From Halorussus caseinilyticus (lineage in GTDB: Archaea > Halobacteriota > Halobacteria > Halobacteriales > Haladaptataceae): a DNA stretch of 64,000 nt. Made by a program: the position numbers and the translations under genes. The stretch is from the NCBI RefSeq assembly GCF_029338395.1, contig NZ_CP119810.1, positions 248,001-312,000 of the forward strand. Direction: 5' to 3'. The notes under the pieces were generated by a model. That model did not search any database. It worked only from the letters and a program-made list of their open reading frames with translations, and had not been told where the DNA came from. Every line of letters starts with the position of its first letter. Position 1 is the first letter of the stretch. Below, in pieces: positions 59,724 to 64,000 of this stretch.

Positions 59724-60011
59724 CTAATCCTGCGGCGTCCGTCGCTCTTCGACGACGTATTCGCCGCACGCCACCTCGTCTATCGAGTGGAGGCTTCCCC
59801 CGACGTTCTCGATGGCCGCTTCGAGTCGGTCCTCCGAGATGTCGTCGCCTTCGACGGTGAGTTTCACGTTCTGGACCTCCTTGTCGAGTTCGATGAGCGT
59901 CGCGTTCGCGCCCGCCACGCCCTCTACGTCCGACATCCGTCGGGCGAACTCCGCGAGCGAGGGGTCGTGAGGTTTCAACACGTCGGCGACGATTCGGCGA
60001 ACTGATGCCAT
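59724..60011 (-). CDS. DUF211 domain protein
   Basis: 95 residues. RRIVADVLKPHDPSLAEFAR, NATLIELDKEVQNVKLTVEG, AIENVGGSLHSIDEVACG form a ferredoxin-like fold, DUF211. The structure of an archaeal homologue is known but not its role; pairing with a VIT1/CCC1 transporter suggests a metal-linked regulator. Start at 60011. Confidence 0.85.
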   Translation of the reverse strand: MASVRRIVADVLKPHDPSLAEFARRMSDVEGVAGANATLIELDKEVQNVKLTVEGDDISEDRLEAAIENVGGSLHSIDEVACGEYVVEERRTPQD

Positions 60012-60116
60012 CGTCGTGACTCACGACGCCGACTCGCAAAGGTTTGGCGCATGCCGGTTCCCGAACGTCGGGAATCGCCCCACCCTTTTGCGTTCGGTCC
60101 CCGCGAAGCGTGAGAT

Positions 60117-60551
60117 ATGTACGACAGCATTCTGGTCCCAATCGACGGAAGCGAGCAGTCGAGTCGCGCCCTCGAACACGCCGTCGGCCACGCAGACACC
60201 TACGACGCCGCGGTCCACCTCGTGTTCGTGGTGGACGTGGCGTCGGTCCCGGCCGAAGTCGATGCCGCGCCGGTCGAGGAGAAACTCGACCGCTACGGCG
60301 AGAGCGTCACCGACGGTGCGGCGGAACGGGTCGAGGACGCGGGCGTCTCGCGCGTCGAGACGAGCGTGGTGCCGGGTGTACCCCACCGGGCCATCCTCGA
60401 CTACGCCGCCGCCCACGACGTGGACCTCGTGGTGATGGGGACTCACGGCCGGACCGGCATCGACCGCTACCTCCTCGGGAGCGTCACCGAAAAGGTCGTC
60501 CGCCTCTCCGAGGCCCCCGTCCTCACGGTGCAGGCCGACGACGCCGAGTAG
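60117..60551 (+). CDS. universal stress protein, UspA family
   Basis: 144 residues. YDSILVPIDGSEQSSRALEH at the start and VMGTHGRTGIDRYLLGSVTE as the nucleotide-binding motif, identical there to the paralogue at 58462-58896. The two arose by local duplication; the VIT1/CCC1-DUF211 pair lies between them on the other strand. Confidence 0.92.
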   Translation: MYDSILVPIDGSEQSSRALEHAVGHADTYDAAVHLVFVVDVASVPAEVDAAPVEEKLDRYGESVTDGAAERVEDAGVSRVETSVVPGVPHRAILDYAAAHDVDLVVMGTHGRTGIDRYLLGSVTEKVVRLSEAPVLTVQADDAE

Positions 60552-60590
60552 AAGCGCCCTCGGACGAGCGCGGTCCGGTCTCGAACTCGC

Positions 60591-61193
60591 TCAGTCCTCG
60601 GCGGGTTCGGCCTGCGCCGACTCGCCGTGGTGAATCTCGGTCCCCAACACGTCGAGGAACTGGGAAATCCACTCTACGTGGTCGCCCCAGTCGCGGCCCG
60701 TCACGAGGTTCCCGTCGGTCGTCACGCCGTCGTAGTAGGTGCCGCCCGCGCCCTCCACGTCGGACTCCAGCGCGGAGTACGCCGAACAGGTCCGGCCCTC
60801 GATAACGTCCGCGGCGGCAAGAATCTGGGCCGCGTGACAGATTGCGGCGACCGGTTTGTCCTCCTCGAAGAAGTGCCGGACCACCGAAAGCACCTCGTCG
60901 TGGGTCCGGAGGTACTCCGGCGCGCGCCCGCCGGGAAGGACCAGTCCGTCGTAGTCGGCCGGGTCTACCTCGTCCATCGAGGCGGTCAACTGGAAGTCGT
61001 GACCCCGCGACTCGACGTACGTCTGGTCGCCCCGGAAGTCGTGGACCGCGGTTTTGACGGTCTCGCCCTCGGATTTCTCGGGGCACACCGCGTCTACCTC
61101 GTGACCCACGGCTTGCAGGGCCTGAAACGGTACCATGATTTCGTAGTCCTCGCCGAAGTCGCCGACTATCATCAGGAGTTTCTTTCCGGGCAT
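60591..61193 (-). CDS. DJ-1/PfpI family protein
   Basis: 200 residues. KKLLMIVGDFGEDYEIMVPF, LVLPGGRAPEYLRTHDEVLS, and AICHAAQILAAADVIEGRTC with the nucleophile C119 and following H120, plus the Glu of the first loop (E18), form the class I glutamine-amidotransferase-like site of PfpI-type proteins: peptidase, deglycase or glyoxalase activity has been reported in the family. Start MPGKK at 61193. Cytosolic. Confidence 0.88.
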   Translation of the reverse strand: MPGKKLLMIVGDFGEDYEIMVPFQALQAVGHEVDAVCPEKSEGETVKTAVHDFRGDQTYVESRGHDFQLTASMDEVDPADYDGLVLPGGRAPEYLRTHDEVLSVVRHFFEEDKPVAAICHAAQILAAADVIEGRTCSAYSALESDVEGAGGTYYDGVTTDGNLVTGRDWGDHVEWISQFLDVLGTEIHHGESAQAEPAED

Positions 61194-61286
61194 GGGTATT
61201 CCCCGAAAGGGGTACGGCGGGGAGGTGAAAATAGGTGTCGCCGGTAGTCTCACTCGGAGTCACCACGCCGGACGCGAAAAACCGAA

Positions 61287-62276
61287 TTAGGCCGCTGCTG
61301 CGCCGCTTTCTGAGGCCTCCAGCAACTCGTGGTAGCGGTTCCGAATCGTGACTTCGCTGACCTGCGCGACTTCGCTGACCTCGGCTTGGGTCACCTTCTC
61401 GTTGGTCAGGAGCGGTCCGGCGTACACCGCGGCGGCCGCGAGACCCACCGGGGACTTCCCGCTGTGGAGACCCTGCCGCTTGGCGTTGCGGAGGAGTTCG
61501 CGGGCGCGGCGCTCGGACTCGTCGGAGATGCCGAGTTCGCTGGCGAACCGCGCCACGTAGTCTTCGGGGTCTGCGGGCTGAATCTGGAGGTTCAACTCCC
61601 GGACGATGTAGCGATAGGTCCGCTTGAACTCCATCTCGTCGATTCGGCTGACGTTGGCTACCTCGTCGATAGACCGGGGCGTCCCGGTCTGGCGCGCCGC
61701 GGCGTAGAGCGCGGCGGTGGCGACGCCTTCGATGGACCGGCCCGGCAGGAGGTCCTCGTCGAGCGCCCGCCGGTAGATGACCGATGCGGTCTCGCGCACG
61801 TCCTCGGGGAGACCGAGCGCGGAGGCCATGCGGTCGATTTCGCCGAGCGCCTGCTTGAGGTTGCGCTCCTTGGAGTCGCGGGTGCGGAATCGCTCGTTCC
61901 ACTTGCGCAGGCGTTGCATCTTCTGGCGCTGGCGGCTACCGAGCGACTTGCCGTAGGCGTCTTTGTTCTGCCAGCCGATGTTGGTCGAGAGACCCTTGTC
62001 GTGCATCATCTTGGTCGTGGGTGCGCCGACCCGACTCTTCTCGTCTTTCTCCTTCGAGTCGAACGCCCGCCACTCCGGTCCGCGGTCCACGTTGTCCTCC
62101 TCTACTACGAGACCGCACTCCTCGCAGACGGTTTCGCTGTCGCTGGTGGCGAGGTTGCCGCCGCACTCGGGGCACACCTGTTCGTCTTCGCGTTCGGTCT
62201 CGGCTCGTTCGGTCTCCTCGGTTCGTTCGGTTACGTCGGTCTGTTCGTCGTAGCTCTGGATGCGTGTACTCGTCAT
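61287..62276 (-). CDS. tfb: transcription initiation factor TFB
   Basis: 329 residues from the ATG at 62276. An acidic N-terminus leads to a zinc ribbon with C35, C38, C51 and C54 (CPECGG; CEECGL), then the B-finger/linker (WRAFDSKEKDEKSRVGAPTT), and two cyclin-like repeats (about residues 130-220 and 225-320). VTQAEVSEVAQVSEVTIRNR is the recognition helix that contacts the BRE. TFB bridges TBP-bound promoter and RNA polymerase. Haloarchaea have several tfb genes; this one has a leader of about 65-70 nt. Confidence 0.97.
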   Translation of the reverse strand: MTSTRIQSYDEQTDVTERTEETERAETEREDEQVCPECGGNLATSDSETVCEECGLVVEEDNVDRGPEWRAFDSKEKDEKSRVGAPTTKMMHDKGLSTNIGWQNKDAYGKSLGSRQRQKMQRLRKWNERFRTRDSKERNLKQALGEIDRMASALGLPEDVRETASVIYRRALDEDLLPGRSIEGVATAALYAAARQTGTPRSIDEVANVSRIDEMEFKRTYRYIVRELNLQIQPADPEDYVARFASELGISDESERRARELLRNAKRQGLHSGKSPVGLAAAAVYAGPLLTNEKVTQAEVSEVAQVSEVTIRNRYHELLEASESGAAAA

Positions 62277-62659
62277 GATTGGATGGATGGGTGAGGCACA
62301 GGGAGGGGAGAGAACCAAAAGAATCTCCGGAGCCTCGCTTCCTAACCAACAGTTAGGCCGACAAGTACTTAAATATTTCGCTATCGTGTGGGATGTTTGC
62401 ACGCAGACGCGGCAATTCCGGCCGAAAGATGAGACGAAACGGAACGGTCTACCATCCGATAAAGTCGGCTTTCGAGCGCCGATAGCCGATTTCGAGGGGC
62501 TACGGCGATTTCCGAACAGTATTGCGATAAGAGAACAATTTCATTTCTGGAAATCGCCGGGTTCTCGGCGTCGGGAGGCGAAACCGATTAAAAATAGCGC
62601 CTTCGTGTGAACGCGAGCGCTCCGAGTCGGTCCCCGGCCGCGAGGAGAGTTCCGACCGG
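62277..62659. other. tfb leader, promoter and gene-free stretch
   Basis: 62341-62357 (cctaaccaacagttagg) forms a 6-bp hairpin near the likely 5' end of the tfb mRNA. cttaaatattt (62368-62378) is the minus-strand TATA box (TTTAAG). 62520-62600 is A/T rich with no frame; it lies after the phosphoribosyltransferase stop. Nothing else seen. Confidence 0.6.
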
Positions 62660-63283
62660 TCAGTCTTCGAGGTACGCCATCGCTTGCTCGTCGGTCACTT
62701 GGTCGAACGACCGGTAGAACTGGCCGACGGCGCTGAAGTGGGGCGGCGTCTCGATGGCTATCACGTCGTCGACCTCGGTTCGGAGTCGCTCCACCGAGTC
62801 GGGCGACCCGACGGGCACTGCGAGGACGACGTGGCTCGCGCCCGCCGCGCGGACTTGCCGGAGCGCCGCGATTGTGGTCGCGCCCGTGGCGAGTCCGTCG
62901 TCCACGACGACCACGCGCTTTTCGGCCACGTCGGGCAGGTCGGCCGTGCCCCGATAGCGTTCGAGTTTCTCGCGCGCGGCCGCGGCCTCCGAATCGCGCT
63001 CTCGTTCGACGTACGCGTCTTCGACGCCGAGTCGGTCGATGAGGTTCTCGTTGCGCCAGAGCGACCCGTCGCTGGCCACCGCGCCGATGGCGAGTTCGGG
63101 GTTGTTCGGCGCGCCGATTTTCGAGGCGACCACCACGTCCAGCGGTGCGCCGAGGGCGTCCGCGACCGGGCGCGCGACCGGTAGGCCGCCGCGCGGTATC
63201 GCCAGCACCACGTCGGCCTCCACGTCCCGGTCGTCGAGCAGGTCGGACAGCTGTCGTCCGGCGTCGGTTCGGTCCTGAAACAT
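62660..63283 (-). CDS. phosphoribosyltransferase
   Basis: 207 residues. VVVVDDGLATGATTIAALRQ is the PRPP-binding loop, ADVVLAIPRGGLPVARPVAD the first loop, and ASHVVLAVPVGSP a later strand, the type I PRTase fold. The family includes proteins sometimes joined to dienelactone-hydrolase or erythromycin-esterase domains; the base used is unknown. The window ends with a nucleotide-phosphorylase start, so a nucleotide-salvage link is possible. Confidence 0.88.
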   Translation of the reverse strand: MFQDRTDAGRQLSDLLDDRDVEADVVLAIPRGGLPVARPVADALGAPLDVVVASKIGAPNNPELAIGAVASDGSLWRNENLIDRLGVEDAYVERERDSEAAAAREKLERYRGTADLPDVAEKRVVVVDDGLATGATTIAALRQVRAAGASHVVLAVPVGSPDSVERLRTEVDDVIAIETPPHFSAVGQFYRSFDQVTDEQAMAYLED

Positions 63284-63339
63284 CGTTCCCCCCGTAGAGC
63301 GGCGGTGGCAGTGAGCTTAAACCTAGTCGCGGTCCCGCG

Positions 63340-63528
63340 TCAGAACCGACGCCGGAGGCGGTGGTACACCGCGGCGACCAGCGACCCGTCGGACTCGCCG
63401 TCCGGCGACCGAACGTCGTCGGCGCACTGCGGGTCGGGTCGCAGGTCCTCGGGCGAGCGGTCGTAGGGCGGCGTCTCGCAGAACGCCTCGATGCGCTCTC
63501 GGTCGTCCTCGGTCAGTCCGGAACTCAT
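63340..63528 (-). CDS. small hypothetical protein
   Basis: 62 residues, acidic N-terminal half (LTEDDRERIEAFCETPPYDR) and a basic C-terminus (YHRLRRRF). No family recognised. It lies 56 bp from the phosphoribosyltransferase start and in the same direction. Confidence 0.5.
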   Translation of the reverse strand: MSSGLTEDDRERIEAFCETPPYDRSPEDLRPDPQCADDVRSPDGESDGSLVAAVYHRLRRRF

Positions 63529-63630
63529 CGGTGGGTACTCCGGTCGCCGCGGCCTTAGACGCGCTCGATTCTTGGGACCAGTCGAACCGAATTAACCGGG
63601 ATTAACCCGAGTAACGGAACGTGGGAAACG

Positions 63631-63660
63631 GTCGCCGGGCCGACCGGTCGGCCCGGCGAC
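63631..63660. repeat. 30-bp perfect palindrome
   Basis: gtcgccgggccgacc and its reverse complement meet without a loop. Its inner 24 bases are the same arms as the hairpin at 30741-30770. Confidence 0.85.
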
Positions 63661-63750
63661 CGACCGGATGCGCCCGCACGCGGCGGGACGGGGCGAACGC
63701 GCCCGGCGGGACGGACCGCGGAACCGCGCCCGAAAGAATCGGCCGACGAG

Positions 63751-63790
63751 CGGCCCGCACGCGCTGGCGAGTGCCAGCGCGTGCGGGCCG
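63751..63790. repeat. hairpin with 18-bp perfect arms
   Basis: Arms 63751-63768 and 63773-63790 pair exactly around gagt, between the small gene at 63340 and the probable AMP phosphorylase. Confidence 0.8.
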
Positions 63791-63933
63791 AAGCGCGGAC
63801 GGCAAAATAGAATTATTGTTCTCAAAAATAAAAACACGTGTTTAACAAATCTAAACCTTTCCGAGGCGCCACTTCTTACTCCGCCTCGGCGTCGCTTCCC
63901 CACGATTATACGCGCTGGCGTCGAACGACCGGC

Positions 63934-64000
63934 ATGGAACTGGTCGCCAGCGAAATCGACATCGGGACTCATCTGCCGACGGTCCTGCTCAACGGCGCGG
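63934..64000 (+). CDS. probable AMP phosphorylase, N-terminal fragment
   Basis: Only 22 residues fall in the window: MELVASEIDIGTHLPTVLLN and two more. The IDIGT..PTVLLN opening is that of archaeal AMP phosphorylase (thymidine phosphorylase family), which splits AMP to adenine and ribose-1,5-bisphosphate. A TATA box 27 bp upstream supports a leaderless ATG. Confidence is limited by the short piece. Confidence 0.6.
   Translation, partial: MELVASEIDIGTHLPTVLLNGA

Larger units (their letters stand above)
63529..63933. other. gene-free stretch with two strong palindromes
   Basis: 63631-63660 is a 30-bp perfect palindrome and 63751-63790 a hairpin with 18-bp arms. 63803-63850 is A/T rich. cgattatacg (63902-63911) is a TATA box 27 bp before the ATG at 63934. 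No gene seen. Confidence 0.65.

Noticed and set aside
1-64000. tRNA and rRNA genes
   Set aside because: I looked for T-loop (GGTTCRA) and clover-leaf patterns and rRNA cores and found none convincing; ggttcaagcct at 47734 belongs to the dispersed repeat and lacks a matching acceptor stem. A covariance search would be decisive.

Overview
The window is a piece of a haloarchaeal (class Halobacteria) chromosome. The evidence is the very high GC content with GC-rich third codon positions, acidic proteins, mostly leaderless genes with an A/T-rich box about 26 to 28 bp before the start codon, Tat signal peptides, a PGF-CTERM surface protein, a HalOD1 protein, a TFB-type transcription factor and a haem-copper oxidase with fused subunits I and III. 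I recognise no rRNA, tRNA or CRISPR array.

Layout. 0-8 kb: housekeeping enzymes (HpcH/HpaI aldolase end, threonine synthase, CDGSH Fe-S protein, Nudix hydrolase, old-yellow-enzyme family protein), a KhtT/KhtU-like cation:proton antiporter pair, and small redox proteins. 8.2-10.5 kb: an asparagine-synthase-like gene wrecked by three frame lesions that has lost its PP-loop, then a head-to-head pair of intergenic repeats. 10.5-19 kb: an S9 peptidase, a HalOD1 protein, an SDR, a low-GC two-gene insertion (14.3-15.7 kb), a galactonate dehydratase coupled to an unknown gene, a solitary transposase-like HTH protein and a purine nucleoside permease. 19-30 kb: a 1191-residue PKD surface protein, two related NosD-like beta-helix proteins, an XPB/Rad25-like helicase with a 482-residue intein in its DECH box, a 47-residue zinc protein, a tRNA-binding-domain protein and a GH5-like secreted enzyme. 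30-37.6 kb: small membrane and zinc proteins and the cytochrome oxidase locus (subunit IV, fused I+III, II). 37.6-43.3 kb: a tyrosine recombinase, a zinc ribbon protein, a frameshifted membrane protein gene, an FAD reductase-like protein, a beta-lactamase-fold exonuclease and a 46-residue zinc protein. 43.4-49 kb: a membrane protein/regulator pair, a Kv-like channel, AIM24- and DUF7405-like proteins, a second repeat cluster and an FAH-family hydrolase. 49-55.3 kb: a group of aromatic-metabolism genes (PaaK-like ligase, MenA/UbiA prenyltransferase, PHBH-like FAD monooxygenase, chorismate-lyase-like protein) mixed with DUF5602-like and DoxX-like genes. 55.4-64 kb: a Tp34/P19-like lipoprotein, an MFS exporter, DUF2267, two UspA proteins around a VIT1/CCC1-DUF211 pair, a DJ-1/PfpI protein, TFB, a phosphoribosyltransferase, and the first codons of a probable AMP phosphorylase.

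How genes work together. KhtT and KhtU share an overlapping stop/start and should form a regulated K+ or Na+ efflux system. The oxidase subunits, with small membrane proteins on either side, form an aerobic terminal oxidase unit. The most interesting functional grouping is at 49-55 kb: an enzyme predicted to make 4-hydroxybenzoate from chorismate lies near an aromatic prenyltransferase, an aromatic hydroxylase and an aryl-CoA ligase, suggesting an undescribed prenylated aromatic or quinone-like product. Several GC-rich hairpins and dispersed repeat copies lie between genes; two hairpins 33 kb apart share identical 12-nt arms.
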